Source: Caldilineaceae bacterium (GTDB lineage Bacteria; Chloroflexota; Anaerolineae; Caldilineales; Caldilineaceae). Taken from it: 64,000 bases of DNA. Below are positions 45,262-53,900 of this stretch, piece by piece. The notes under the pieces were generated by a model. The model saw nothing but the letters and a program-made list of their open reading frames with translations, was not told the DNA's origin and ran no database searches. Both the position numbers and the translations under genes were made by a program. The stretch lies in NCBI GenBank assembly GCA_026645575.1, contig JAPKMW010000002.1, positions 62,001 to 126,000 on the forward strand. The letters are read 5' to 3'. Position 1 is the stretch's first letter, and every line of letters starts with the position of its first letter.

Positions 45262-45357
45262 AGGTTAAGAGATTAGGAGATTCAGAGATTAGCCGCAGGG
45301 TGAGCAACTGAATCTCTTAATCTCTCAATCTCTTAACCTCTCAATCTCTTAATCTCT
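45262..45357. repeat. Stem-loop of AGAGATTAAG-type units (locus 1)
   Basis: The left part (AGGTTAAGAGATTAGGAGAT) and the right part (AATCTCTTAATCTCTCAATC and on) are complementary and consist of 7-8 bp variants of AGAGATT. It fills the whole gap: the upstream stop touches it and the next ATG begins at its last base. Confidence 0.85.
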
Positions 45358-46341
45358 ATGACTTCTATCTCAATCGCTTTCCAAACTGACAAGCCCCTCA
45401 GCGCCTACGGCCCCCTGGCGGCAACCGCCGAGCGCTATGGCTTTGACGGCGTCACGGTTTACAATGATCTGCTCTATCAACCGGCCTGGTTGCCGTTGAT
45501 GGAGATGGCCAAGGCAACGCAGCGGCTGCGGGTGGGGGTGGCGGCGGTCAACCCTTTTACCTGCCACCCGATTAACATCGCCGGCAACATTGCCTTGATC
45601 GATGAAGCGGCCAACGGTCGCGCCTACCTGGGACTAGCTCGTGGCGGCTGGCTCGACTTTATCGGCGTTGAACCGCAACGACCGGTTGCCGCGTTGCGCG
45701 AGGCGTTCACGTGTGTGCGCCATCTCCTACGCCAATCACGCGAGCCGTATCACGGCGAAATTTTTCCCCTGGCTGGCGGTGATTCGTTGCGCTGGTCGAT
45801 TTTGCGTTCGGAGATTCCCTTTCTCCTGGGCACTTGGGGCGCAGCCACCATTCGCGCCTGCGCCAGCCAGATCGACGAAATCAAGATCGGCGGCAGCGCC
45901 AATCCGGATGTCATTCCCCACTTTCGCCAAATCCTGACAAGCGCCAGCCCGGACCGCCACATTGGTATTGCGATTGGCGCTGTCTGTGTGGTGGATGAAG
46001 ATGGCGACGCAGCGCGCCTTCATGTAAAACGGGAAGTCGCTCTCTACTTACCCGTGGTAGCAGAGCTAGACCCAACCATCAATCTCGATCCGGAACTGGC
46101 GCAACGGCTGCGCGAAATGGCTGCACAGTATGATTTTGACGGCGCCGCGGCCCTCGTCTCTGATGAATTGCTGGGCCGTTTCGCCTTTGCCGGTACACCA
46201 GACGAAGTGGCGGAACATGCCCACGCCCTCATTGCTGCCGGCGCCGACCGGGTTGAGTTTGGCACACCCCACGGGTTGACGCCGGAGACGGGTATCCGCC
46301 TTTTGGGTGAACAGGTATTGCCTGCCCTCCGTAAAGCTTGA
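45358..46341 (+). CDS. LLM-class flavin-dependent oxidoreductase
   Basis: 327-aa luciferase-like TIM barrel, probably using F420 or FMN. Seen: FQTDKPLSAYGPLAATAERYGFDGV at the N-terminus, LRVGVAAVNPFTCHP, GRAYLGLARGGW, and FAFAGTPDEVAEHAHALIAAGADRVEFG at the C-terminus. The substrate is unknown. The ATG at 45358 directly follows the repeat element, with no Shine-Dalgarno because that space is repeat; translation may depend on coupling or on the structure. Confidence 0.85.
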   Translation: MTSISIAFQTDKPLSAYGPLAATAERYGFDGVTVYNDLLYQPAWLPLMEMAKATQRLRVGVAAVNPFTCHPINIAGNIALIDEAANGRAYLGLARGGWLDFIGVEPQRPVAALREAFTCVRHLLRQSREPYHGEIFPLAGGDSLRWSILRSEIPFLLGTWGAATIRACASQIDEIKIGGSANPDVIPHFRQILTSASPDRHIGIAIGAVCVVDEDGDAARLHVKREVALYLPVVAELDPTINLDPELAQRLREMAAQYDFDGAAALVSDELLGRFAFAGTPDEVAEHAHALIAAGADRVEFGTPHGLTPETGIRLLGEQVLPALRKA

Positions 46342-46439
46342 CACAAGTAGCGGCGTCACTGGCAGAGTGTGCGCCCAATGACGCTAATAGACACCCAACG
46401 CCCAATGGGCCGATTTCTATTCCTAAAGTTGCTCAATAG

Positions 46440-46467
46440 ACGCTGATCGAGTACGCTGGATCAGCGT
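46440..46467 (+). terminator. Hairpin with T-rich tail
   Basis: ACGCTGATC (46440-46448) pairs with GATCAGCGT (46459-46467) and is followed by TTGTTTATT. It ends the LLM transcript ahead of the kinase. Confidence 0.65.
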
Positions 46468-46494
46468 TTGTTTATTGGGGAGGAGTTTGTACCG

Positions 46495-47928
46495 GTGCAA
46501 CAGTACAAGCAAGTGCAGCATAGTGTGCGCCAATGGCTGGAAGAGCTACTCGTTGCTGTGAGCGGGGTCAGCGTCAGCACCAAGATTTTGGGCATTGTCC
46601 TCGCCCTTAGCATCACCCTGGGCTTGGGGGTGACATTACAGGTGCGTGAGGTGATGACGACAACCTTGCTGGCCGAACTCGACAATCGCGGTCATTCCGT
46701 GGTCAGCGATCTGGCAGGGCGTAGCAGCCGTTTGTTGGAAGCGCACGAGTACGACGAGTTAACGGCCTTACTCACCGAGACTGTTCATAATCATCCAGAT
46801 ACGCGCTACGCTTTTGTGGTTGATGGCAGCGGCCAAGTCTTGGGCCATACCTTTGACCATCTGGTGCCGGCAGAAATATTGGCGCTCACCCCCACTATGC
46901 CGCCAATGAGCGAGTATCATATCCACTATGAAAATTATGAGGGCGAAATTCATGATTTTACCGAGCCGATTGGCGGCGCCAATGGCGCGTTTGTTCGCTT
47001 AGGGCTGGGCGAAAGCCGGCTACAGGCGATCATCGACCAGACCACTCGGCGCATGTTGATGACAACCCTCTACGTTGCGCTGGCCGGTGTGCTGGCGGCG
47101 GTATTGCTTACCTGGCTGTTGACCCGGCCCATTCTTGATTTGGTGACAACCACCAATCGCGTGCGGCAGGGCGATTTGACCGCCCGTGCGCCCCACTGGA
47201 CCGATGATGAGATCGGCAAGCTGGCCGATGCTTTCAATCAGATGATCGGCGAACTGGAAAAGAGTCAGCAAGCGCTCTTGGAAAAAGAGGCGGCGCGCAC
47301 CCATCTGCTCTCGCGGTTGATTGAAGCGCAGGAGGACGAGCGCAAACGCATTGCCCGTGATCTCCATGACGATGTGGGGCAGACCCTTACCTCCGCCCTG
47401 GTCAACATCAAATTGTTGGAACAGAATGAGCAGGCCGCCGCGGTTCCCGAAAAGATTGCTGGCCTACGCCAAATCGTCAATGAAGCCTTGACCCGTGTGC
47501 GTCTGCTGAGTCGCCAGTTACGCCCTAGCGCCCTAGATGACCTGGGATTGGCAGCGGCGTTGGAACGTTACATTGCTGAATTTACCAGCCGCTATCCTGA
47601 ACTGGCCGTTGATTTCCATAGCGGCCTCACCGGTCGTTTGCCGGCCACCATCGAAACGCCCCTCTATCGAGTGATCCAAGAAGCCATGACCAATGCCGCT
47701 CGTCACAGCGGCGCCAGCACCGTCAGTGTTTTGGTAACGCAGCGGGAAGGGCGGGTGCAGGCGATTATTGAGGATAACGGTCACGGCTTCAGTGTCGAAT
47801 GTATGCGGCGCGCCGGAAGCAGTGTGGGGCTGCATAGTATGGTTGAACGCACCCAGTTGCTGGGGGGCAAACTGACCATTGAGAGTAATGACGACGGCAC
47901 CACCGTCTATGTGGAGATTCCGCTATGA
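46495..47928 (+). CDS. Membrane sensor histidine kinase, HisKA_3/NarX type
   Basis: About 477 aa. TM1 is at about 28-50 ([18 protein letters not shown]), an extracytoplasmic sensor of 130 residues follows, TM2 at about 182-202, HAMP at about 203-260 ([19 protein letters not shown]), then the dimerisation H-box [20 protein letters not shown] (HisKA_3) and the HATPase ([38 protein letters not shown]). The start GTG 46495 has GGGGAGGAG upstream; a TTG at 46468 would start within the terminator. It overlaps the response regulator gene by 4 bp. Confidence 0.9.
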   Translation: MQQYKQVQHSVRQWLEELLVAVSGVSVSTKILGIVLALSITLGLGVTLQVREVMTTTLLAELDNRGHSVVSDLAGRSSRLLEAHEYDELTALLTETVHNHPDTRYAFVVDGSGQVLGHTFDHLVPAEILALTPTMPPMSEYHIHYENYEGEIHDFTEPIGGANGAFVRLGLGESRLQAIIDQTTRRMLMTTLYVALAGVLAAVLLTWLLTRPILDLVTTTNRVRQGDLTARAPHWTDDEIGKLADAFNQMIGELEKSQQALLEKEAARTHLLSRLIEAQEDERKRIARDLHDDVGQTLTSALVNIKLLEQNEQAAAVPEKIAGLRQIVNEALTRVRLLSRQLRPSALDDLGLAAALERYIAEFTSRYPELAVDFHSGLTGRLPATIETPLYRVIQEAMTNAARHSGASTVSVLVTQREGRVQAIIEDNGHGFSVECMRRAGSSVGLHSMVERTQLLGGKLTIESNDDGTTVYVEIPL

Positions 47929-48593
47929 GTGAGAAGATTCGGATTGTGTTGGTTGATGATCACGCGGTCTTGCGCGCTGGTTTGACGGCCTTATTGAATG
48001 CCGAACCGGATATGGCCGTGGTCGGCGAAGCAGGTGACGGCGCCACCAGTTTAGCCATTGTTGCCGATCGCCAACCAGATGTTGTCCTGCTCGACATCAA
48101 CATGCCCACCATGGGTGGACTAGAGGCGTTAGGGGAATTGCGCAAGGTTGCCCCCAAAAGCCGGGTTCTCATTCTCACCATGCACGATGACCAAACCTAT
48201 TTACGGCAGGCATTGGCCCAAGGCGCCGCCGGCTATGTCCTCAAACAGGCCGCCGATAGCGAGTTGCGCACCGCCATTCGCACTGTCTATCATGGGGGTG
48301 CTTTTCTGCACCCCAGCCATGCCCAGGCGCTACTTGCGCCAACAGCGGCGTCTGGAACCGGACAACCCATTGCCAATGATGATCTCTCTATTTTAAGTGA
48401 ACGAGAATTGGAAGTATTGAAACTGATTGCGTTGGGCCATGCGAACAAAGAAATTGCGGAGATGCTGTTCTTGAGCGTCAAAACCGTGGAGACCTATAAA
48501 ACGCGCATTATGGAGAAATTAAACTTAACTTCACGCGCCGCCCTGGTACGCTTTGCCTTAAAACAGGGCCTGTTGACGGCAGATGAGCCCTAA
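47925..48593 (+). CDS. NarL/FixJ response regulator
   Basis: 222 aa. Canonical receiver (Asp11-Asp12, Asp57 in VVLLDINMP, Lys in [11 protein letters not shown]) and LuxR HTH (about 150-210, [36 protein letters not shown]). Partner of the kinase whose stop it overlaps (ATGA). Followed directly by a tandem-unit stem-loop. Confidence 0.93.
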   Translation: MSEKIRIVLVDDHAVLRAGLTALLNAEPDMAVVGEAGDGATSLAIVADRQPDVVLLDINMPTMGGLEALGELRKVAPKSRVLILTMHDDQTYLRQALAQGAAGYVLKQAADSELRTAIRTVYHGGAFLHPSHAQALLAPTAASGTGQPIANDDLSILSERELEVLKLIALGHANKEIAEMLFLSVKTVETYKTRIMEKLNLTSRAALVRFALKQGLLTADEP

Positions 48594-48595
48594 AA

Positions 48596-48670
48596 GTAGA
48601 GATAAAGAGATTGAGAGATAAAGAGATTGAGTTACTAAATCTCTCAATCTCTTTATCTCTCAATCTCTAC
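48596..48670. repeat. Stem-loop of AGAGATTGAGAGATAA-type units (locus 2)
   Basis: About 35-nt arms of GAGAGATAAAGAGATT units with a short TTACTAA loop; begins three bases after the regulator stop, between it and the DoxX gene. Confidence 0.88.
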
Positions 48671-48703
48671 CTAAACTCTTGATTCGTCAATTCTGTTCAG
48701 ATG

Positions 48704-49297
48704 TCAGTCAGCGGCGGCGGCGCCGGGGACAAGCACCACATGCTTTTCTGTTTCCCCATGCCACGGCGTCCCTAAGAAGCGGAGCAGGAAGTAGTCAGCC
48801 CCCACATACCCAGCGACCTTCCAAGCCAGGATGATGCCGATTGCCAGGACGAAGAGCATTGGGTTGCTGCTAGCGGTGCCGGCCATCATAAAGTTCCAGT
48901 TCAACAGCGCACCGAAGAAGGCGGCGATGCCCGTAAAGGCGCCTAGAATCAAACCGATACCGATTAACAATTCACCGTAGGCGATCAACGGCGCCATGTA
49001 GGTGTAGGCTTCGTTGTCCAGCAATAGTTGGATAAAGCTGCGATACCATTCAAAGGTAATCGGCGGGCGACCAACTTCGGGAATCGACACCGCTCGTTCC
49101 CAGAAACCTTTTACAGCTTCACCAGTTTGCACCCATTCCGGGGCAGTCACTTTGTGCAACGAGGCGTCGATCCATTCCCAGCCTAACCAGAGACGTACAA
49201 CTAACCAGATCCAGGCGGCCCGTGTGTCAGCAAACAAGAAGCGGGCAAAGGCGGGGTCTTGCACTTTTTCGTTTTTGCGAGTATAGACGGCGTTCAT
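48704..49297 (-). CDS. DoxX-family membrane protein
   Basis: 197 aa with four hydrophobic segments (about 28-45, 98-120, 122-142, 147-165). Resembles the DoxX/thiosulfate:quinone oxidoreductase small-subunit family (LVVRLWLGWEWIDASLHKV, GELLIGIGLILGAFTGIAAF, NFMMAGTAS). Family members act in electron transfer or redox homeostasis; the role here is not certain. The ATG at 49297 has AAGGAG. A 14-bp triple repeat sits just upstream. Confidence 0.85.
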   Translation of the reverse strand: MNAVYTRKNEKVQDPAFARFLFADTRAAWIWLVVRLWLGWEWIDASLHKVTAPEWVQTGEAVKGFWERAVSIPEVGRPPITFEWYRSFIQLLLDNEAYTYMAPLIAYGELLIGIGLILGAFTGIAAFFGALLNWNFMMAGTASSNPMLFVLAIGIILAWKVAGYVGADYFLLRFLGTPWHGETEKHVVLVPGAAAAD

Positions 49298-49328
49298 AGT
49301 AGCTCCTTATCTTATCAGTTCCCCCAGT

Positions 49329-49369
49329 AAAATTCTCTTTGGAAAATTCTCTTTGGAAAATTCCTTTGG
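49329..49369. repeat. Three tandem copies of AAAATTCTCTTTGG
   Basis: Copies at 49329-49342 and 49343-49356 are identical; the third (49357-49369) lacks one base, and a fourth fades out. It lies 32 bp upstream of the DoxX start, in its leader or promoter. Confidence 0.7.
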
Positions 49370-49556
49370 AAGATTTTCTCTGCGAGAACATTTTTCATTT
49401 ACTTCTTTTTGAACTTCGCTTGTTACGCCTTCAGTATACTGCGCATAGCGGGGGTTGTGTAGCGGGAGAATCCCGCCATTTTTTGCGTTGGCCGTGGGAA
49501 AAGTGCGAAGGGGTTGTCAGGGAATTCCCCGACAACAGGTGACTAGCAATTGCACC

Positions 49557-49625
49557 CGTCCCGTAGGGACGCTTGAGTTTAGACACAAAATATGAGGAGC
49601 TAAATTCAAGCGTCCCTACGGGACG
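49557..49625. repeat. 25-bp inverted repeat, GACGAAAGC family
   Basis: Arms 49557-49581 and 49601-49625 (one mismatch) begin CGTCCCGTAGGGACG; the element continues AAAGC, as at 31936. It lies 14 bp after the stop of the peptidase gene. Confidence 0.8.
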
Positions 49626-49639
49626 AAAGCACCAATGGT

Positions 49640-52309
49640 TTACGGCACGTTGATTTGGGCGTATGCCTCGGTGGCGTTGCCGTCCAAATCTTTGACGAGA
49701 AAGCCAATGACATAATCGCCGGAAGCGGCATTCTGCTCCACCCAGGTAAATGGCTCCTCGCCAAAGGTTAAGACGCCCCCTGGCTGGGTCGTGGTTTCGG
49801 TGACACGGCCATTCTGATCCAGATCCATCCACTGTTCGAGGATGGTAAAGGTATCACCTTGTTCCGGGGTGATCTCACGCGGCGCACCGGTATGCTCGGC
49901 GTTGGTAAAGCCAAAGACCTGGCGCAGCAGCCCATCCCGGAAGTACAGCCGGGCAGAAAGGGTTTCGCCCCCATCAGCATAAGTATAGATGCCATCAACA
50001 GTATAGATCGTATCTTCGCGCGCTGCGCCATAGGTTTGTGGCTGGAAGAGCGCGGTTTCAGTGGTCGTACCGTCGCTAATGGCGAACATCAGCGGTTCCC
50101 ATTGGAATTCCAGGGTAAACAGGCCATCGGTCGGCCAGACGGGGTAATAGACGCCATCCACCTGCTGCGTGTCGTTGCTCTCCAGATAGTCGGTATCGGC
50201 CACAAAGATCGAATTTCCCGCTCCATCATAAAAACCGGCAAAGATGTAGATGTAGCCGACATTATCACCGGTGACCTCGGTGCGCATGAGAACTGGCTGC
50301 CCCGGTGCAGCGCTGGTGGCCGATAGGTCGATCGGGCCGACCGCCAGTTGACCGACGCCAGGGCCACGCACCGCCACCGAACGATCCGGCACGGCGGCAC
50401 GTTGAGTAGCCGGCTCAAAGTTACGGCCCGTATAGTGGAAGAGCAGGAAATCATCCCACAACGAAGCATTGGCAAAACGGTTGGCAACGGCTGTGTACGA
50501 AATCGGCCCGGCCACCGGCGAGCGATAAAGCTGGGAAATGGGATAGTAGATCGACACGCCCGACGAGCCTGGTTTGTTGCTGCCATGCTTTTCGGCAATG
50601 ACGGCCCCCTTTAGTGCGCTTTGCACCTCGCCAATCGCCTGAGCAAGATCGCCGCCGGCCCCCATCTGTTGCAAGATTTTAGTAAAATGACCCAAGTCAA
50701 TATAGGAAGCCGGAACCTCCGGGCCAAAGATACTGGTGTAGGATTGAGTATAGGTACGCGCCTTGGCGACGGCCCGCTGATCCACCTCTTGCAGCCCGGT
50801 CACTAGCTTATTGACAGCCGCGTTCAAGGCCGCGGTCTTGGCCAGATCAAAAGCGGTCAGCGTAATGTTCTGCCCCATCTCGGCGGCGACTTGGGCAGCG
50901 GAAGGGACGACGGCAGCATTCAAAATATCAAAGATGCCCCCCAACGTTGAGCCACGCGAAACTAGTTCAGCCCGTTCGCGATCATCCAGAATACGTTGAT
51001 CATGCTGAATATAACTTTCGACAATCAGCTTACTCAACGCCGCGCCATCGCTATCGGGATTACGGGTCAACGCGCTTAGGAAACTGGCATAGGCCCAACC
51101 AAGCGCCGGCTCCGTCTCTTGTGAAGCCACCGCATAGCGCCCATGTGGCTCCAGCGCGGTGAAGACCTCCAAGTGGGCCATCAGACAGGCATCCATGCCG
51201 ATCATCTCGAACTTGTCAATTCCGGTCTGTTGGCGGATCTGCCCCAGCGCCTTGTCAATGTCCATCAAGTACATGGCATTGCCCAACGCCTGGGCGATAG
51301 GCAAGTTCCGGTGTGGCGAACCGGCGGCGGTGGCAGAGGCGTCATTCCAGCCGCCCGGCCAACCTAGCCCATGATCAGAGAGGATCAACACATATTTATC
51401 AGCAGGATAGTTTTTGACACCCCAGGTGACAAAGTCAACCAGCGTCTGGGGATCACCCATGTTGATCTCCCCCAGATCGGCGATTTGTTGGGAACCAAGC
51501 GTTTCCAGGTCCGCATCTTTGGTCACAAAAAAGCGTTTGGCCGACACCCAATCGCCGTCGCCTTGAAAACCGCCGCGATACCGGTCGATCTGGGCGACAA
51601 TGTTGACGCGATCGGTGGAGCCGATCAGTTCAGCTTCGTTCAGATCGATATAAATGTCCTTCTCCAGCACCTTGTCGTCGGCATCTTGGTAGAGCAGAAT
51701 CGTCCAGCGTTGCCCTTTGGTTGCGCCGCCATTTGCTCCACTACTGGACGCTCCTGTGGCCTGATTGCCTGCCGCCTTGGTTGGCGTTGGTACAGGTTGG
51801 TTGGCGGCTTTGGTCGGCTCTGCCGGCGCTTCTTCAGTGGGGGGTGCGTCAATAACCGTTTGCTCCTCGGTGTTATCGGTCAACACCGGTTCCTGCACCG
51901 CCGGTTGATTAGCACTACCTTCCGGCACACCGATCTGATTCAGCAGGTTTGGCCCGCCCATGAGGGCTACCACGACAATGATGATCAGGATCGCAATGCC
52001 GCCACAACCGCCAGGAAGCTTGCCACCCCCCGGCAATGGTCTACCACCCCCTCCTCCTCCACCACTTGGCGGCTGACCTGGCCCGCCACCAGCAGGCGGC
52101 AAATTGCCACCATCCCGCCGTCGGCGTGGCGCATTGGCTTGTTCACGCTCGTTGGGGTCGGTGGGCGTCGTCGGTCGCCGCCGCCGCGCCCGCACAACAT
52201 CGTCATCTTGACTTTGGGCAAAGCTCAACCAAGCGCTGTTATTGGCTGGATTGCTAGCGCCGATCAGCCGTCCTTGTGGCGTATACAAAAATCTATGCCA
52301 GTTTTTCAT
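49640..52309 (-). CDS. Clostripain-like (C11) cysteine peptidase, membrane-anchored
   Basis: 889 aa. A cytosolic Arg/Gly/Pro-rich head (RARRRRPTTPT, GGGGGGGRPLPGGGK) is followed by a transmembrane helix (about 104-120, IAILIIIVVVALMGGP), a Thr/Pro/Ala linker, and a C11 peptidase domain from about 200: catalytic His313 in LILSDHGLGW and Cys375 in IGMDACLMAHLEV. From about 640 two beta-rich C-terminal modules follow. C11 enzymes cleave after Arg or Lys and often self-activate. The ATG at 52309 has AAGGAAC. Likely outside the cell, processing surface or secreted proteins. Confidence 0.9.
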   Translation of the reverse strand: MKNWHRFLYTPQGRLIGASNPANNSAWLSFAQSQDDDVVRARRRRPTTPTDPNEREQANAPRRRRDGGNLPPAGGGPGQPPSGGGGGGGRPLPGGGKLPGGCGGIAILIIIVVVALMGGPNLLNQIGVPEGSANQPAVQEPVLTDNTEEQTVIDAPPTEEAPAEPTKAANQPVPTPTKAAGNQATGASSSGANGGATKGQRWTILLYQDADDKVLEKDIYIDLNEAELIGSTDRVNIVAQIDRYRGGFQGDGDWVSAKRFFVTKDADLETLGSQQIADLGEINMGDPQTLVDFVTWGVKNYPADKYVLILSDHGLGWPGGWNDASATAAGSPHRNLPIAQALGNAMYLMDIDKALGQIRQQTGIDKFEMIGMDACLMAHLEVFTALEPHGRYAVASQETEPALGWAYASFLSALTRNPDSDGAALSKLIVESYIQHDQRILDDRERAELVSRGSTLGGIFDILNAAVVPSAAQVAAEMGQNITLTAFDLAKTAALNAAVNKLVTGLQEVDQRAVAKARTYTQSYTSIFGPEVPASYIDLGHFTKILQQMGAGGDLAQAIGEVQSALKGAVIAEKHGSNKPGSSGVSIYYPISQLYRSPVAGPISYTAVANRFANASLWDDFLLFHYTGRNFEPATQRAAVPDRSVAVRGPGVGQLAVGPIDLSATSAAPGQPVLMRTEVTGDNVGYIYIFAGFYDGAGNSIFVADTDYLESNDTQQVDGVYYPVWPTDGLFTLEFQWEPLMFAISDGTTTETALFQPQTYGAAREDTIYTVDGIYTYADGGETLSARLYFRDGLLRQVFGFTNAEHTGAPREITPEQGDTFTILEQWMDLDQNGRVTETTTQPGGVLTFGEEPFTWVEQNAASGDYVIGFLVKDLDGNATEAYAQINVP

Positions 52310-52351
52310 CGGTGTTCCTTCTTCGATTGTCGAGTGGTGATTTTGTTGTGG

Positions 52352-52594
52352 TCACAAATTGTTTTCACCGCTGAGGAAATGCAGGCGTTTCTCCAGCTTC
52401 TGCGTCATCTGGATCAATGAAGCCCATTCAATAAAATCCATGCGATCATCGGTTTGACCATGCTGATAGCGTTGATAAAACAGTTTCGATGACATCGCAA
52501 ATTTGGCTTCAAAGACGCTTAAATCGGCGTGCAATTGTACAAGTTGAGCCTGGGTTTCGGCAAGCAGTCCCGTTGTTATGGTGTATGTTTTTAT
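52352..52594 (-). pseudogene. Antitoxin-like small protein with ATA in place of the start codon
   Basis: In this frame the sequence reads (I)KTYTITTGLLAETQAQLVQ..., with the core FAMSSKLFYQRYQHG and DRMDFIEWASLIQM. Related small proteins typically begin MKTYTIT and have a (Y/F)GMSSxxFYRRYQxGE...DFxEW core, often beside a TumE-like toxin gene. Here the expected Met codon (52594-52592) is ATA and no Shine-Dalgarno precedes it. A TTG at 52534 would give a shortened 60-aa version. No toxin gene adjoins it. It is either a decaying orphan or a gene with a rare start. Family placement is from memory of the sequence pattern. Confidence 0.5.
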
Positions 52595-52727
52595 CTAATA
52601 ATTGGCATTTGGGTTAATTATAGCATGAGAGAAGGATGAATAGAAAAGAAGACGGGATAACCACGATATTTTGCAGGGTTAAGGTGGATTTTGGGCAGCA
52701 ATAAGGTTAAAATCTACTGTAAATCAA

Positions 52728-52776
52728 GAGAAGCCGCCGCAGCAGCTGGACATACTAGCCGCTGCGGCGGCTTCTC
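52728..52776 (-). terminator. 16-bp GC-rich perfect hairpin
   Basis: GAGAAGCCGCCGCAGC (52728-52743) pairs with 52761-52776; on the minus strand TTGATTT follows. It ends the transcript of the isomerase whose stop is at 52810. Confidence 0.8.
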
Positions 52777-52809
52777 ATTGTTAGACGACAGTTTTAACTG
52801 CTGTGCTGC

Positions 52810-53805
52810 TTATGCACCGATTTGTAATACCTCACGACAATACTTGACGCTTTTTTCCAACTGGCGTTGTTGCTCAGAAGCCAGCGCAGCTTTGATGGTC
52901 GGCGATAGATCAGCCCACGAGGAGGTCAAGGCCGGTTGTGTATAAGGGCTGCCAACCTGCACCAATTGCAGAAATTGGGCAAATTCTGCAGCGGGTAGAT
53001 CAGGGTAGACGCTCCAATACTCTGGCTCCAGATAGTTGAGAACTTTAGGGGCCAGCGTGGAAATGATTTCCAGCGTGAAGTTGGTGTTAGCACACTGTTC
53101 CTGGTAGAGTTTTGACCAGCGGGCAATGTCAATGGTGCCGTCGCCCATGGCCACCCACTGCACCGCCGCGCCCTTGGGGTGCGGACAGACCACTGTGTCG
53201 CGAATATGGCTCATCAGTACATAGGGCGCGACATGTTGCAAGGTCACATAGGGACTTTCGCCCATCCAGAGCGGGTTGCCGGAATCGATGCAGACGCCGA
53301 CAAATTCCGGTCCCGCTTCTTCGACCAACGCTTTCAATTCGCGACCGAGGAGATCGCCGGCATGGTTTTCAATCGCAATTTTGATCCCCAAATCCATTGC
53401 CTGGTCACGCACCGCTTTGAGTGTGGCAATGGTGTTCTGTACATGGGTCGCCAGCGATGTGGGTGTGCGCCGGTCGGCGTTGGAGCCAAGCAAGGTGCGC
53501 ACCGCTTTGCAGCCTAACAACTCACCCACACGCAACATGGTCGAAAGTTGCTCCACGGCACTACCACGGCGGTTAGAAAAGGAAGTGGACGTTTCACAAA
53601 TGGAATACAGCCCGACTTCCAGTTCCAAGCCCAAGCCATCGGCATGAGCCTTCACCTGACGTAAATACGCATCGTCCAGGCTAGCAAAGAAATCGGGATC
53701 AGGAAACATGACCACTTCCAACCCAATCTTGTGCGCATAATCCAGGTGGTCAAAAGCCGTCCAGTCGTTAAAACGCAGGGAGAAGACATCAACGCCGAGT
53801 TTCAT
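52810..53805 (-). CDS. Sugar phosphate isomerase/epimerase family protein
   Basis: 331-aa xylose-isomerase-like TIM barrel (AP endonuclease 2 superfamily). Divalent-metal ligands are likely Glu in IAIENHAGD, Asp in VCIDSGNP, His in LMSHIRDT and Glu in FTLEIIS. Reaction unknown; relatives isomerise, epimerise or dehydrate sugars and inositols. The ATG at 53805 has AAGGAG. It is the last gene of a minus-strand series (isomerase, dehydrogenase, isomerase) and is separated from the dehydrogenase by a tandem-unit stem-loop. Confidence 0.85.
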   Translation of the reverse strand: MKLGVDVFSLRFNDWTAFDHLDYAHKIGLEVVMFPDPDFFASLDDAYLRQVKAHADGLGLELEVGLYSICETSTSFSNRRGSAVEQLSTMLRVGELLGCKAVRTLLGSNADRRTPTSLATHVQNTIATLKAVRDQAMDLGIKIAIENHAGDLLGRELKALVEEAGPEFVGVCIDSGNPLWMGESPYVTLQHVAPYVLMSHIRDTVVCPHPKGAAVQWVAMGDGTIDIARWSKLYQEQCANTNFTLEIISTLAPKVLNYLEPEYWSVYPDLPAAEFAQFLQLVQVGSPYTQPALTSSWADLSPTIKAALASEQQRQLEKSVKYCREVLQIGA

Positions 53806-53823
53806 GGTTAATCTCCTTGTTCT

Positions 53824-53900
53824 GGGAGATAAAGAGATTGAGAGATTAAGAGGTTCCTCCTGACTGAATCTCTTAATCTCTCAATCTCTCAATCTCTTAA
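53824..53900. repeat. Stem-loop of AGAGATTGAGAGATT-type units (locus 3)
   Basis: Same unit as at 45262 and 48596. The TAA stop of the dehydrogenase (53897-53899) is inside the right arm (CTTAAGAGATT on the coding strand). Confidence 0.85.

Larger units (their letters stand above)
49298..49639. other. Intergenic region with direct and inverted repeats
   Basis: 342 bp: a 14-bp tandem (49329-49369), a GTTGTC...GACAAC hairpin (49513-49536) and the long palindrome at 49557-49625. No gene. Confidence 0.55.
52310..52809. other. 500-bp region with an antitoxin-like frame and terminator
   Basis: Holds the ATA-headed reading frame (52352-52594) and the hairpin at 52728-52776; the rest is featureless. 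Confidence 0.5.

Noticed and set aside
45262..45357. Short tandem units as a CRISPR array
   Set aside because: Units are 7-8 bp without spacers, and the two halves are complementary, so it is a stem-loop.
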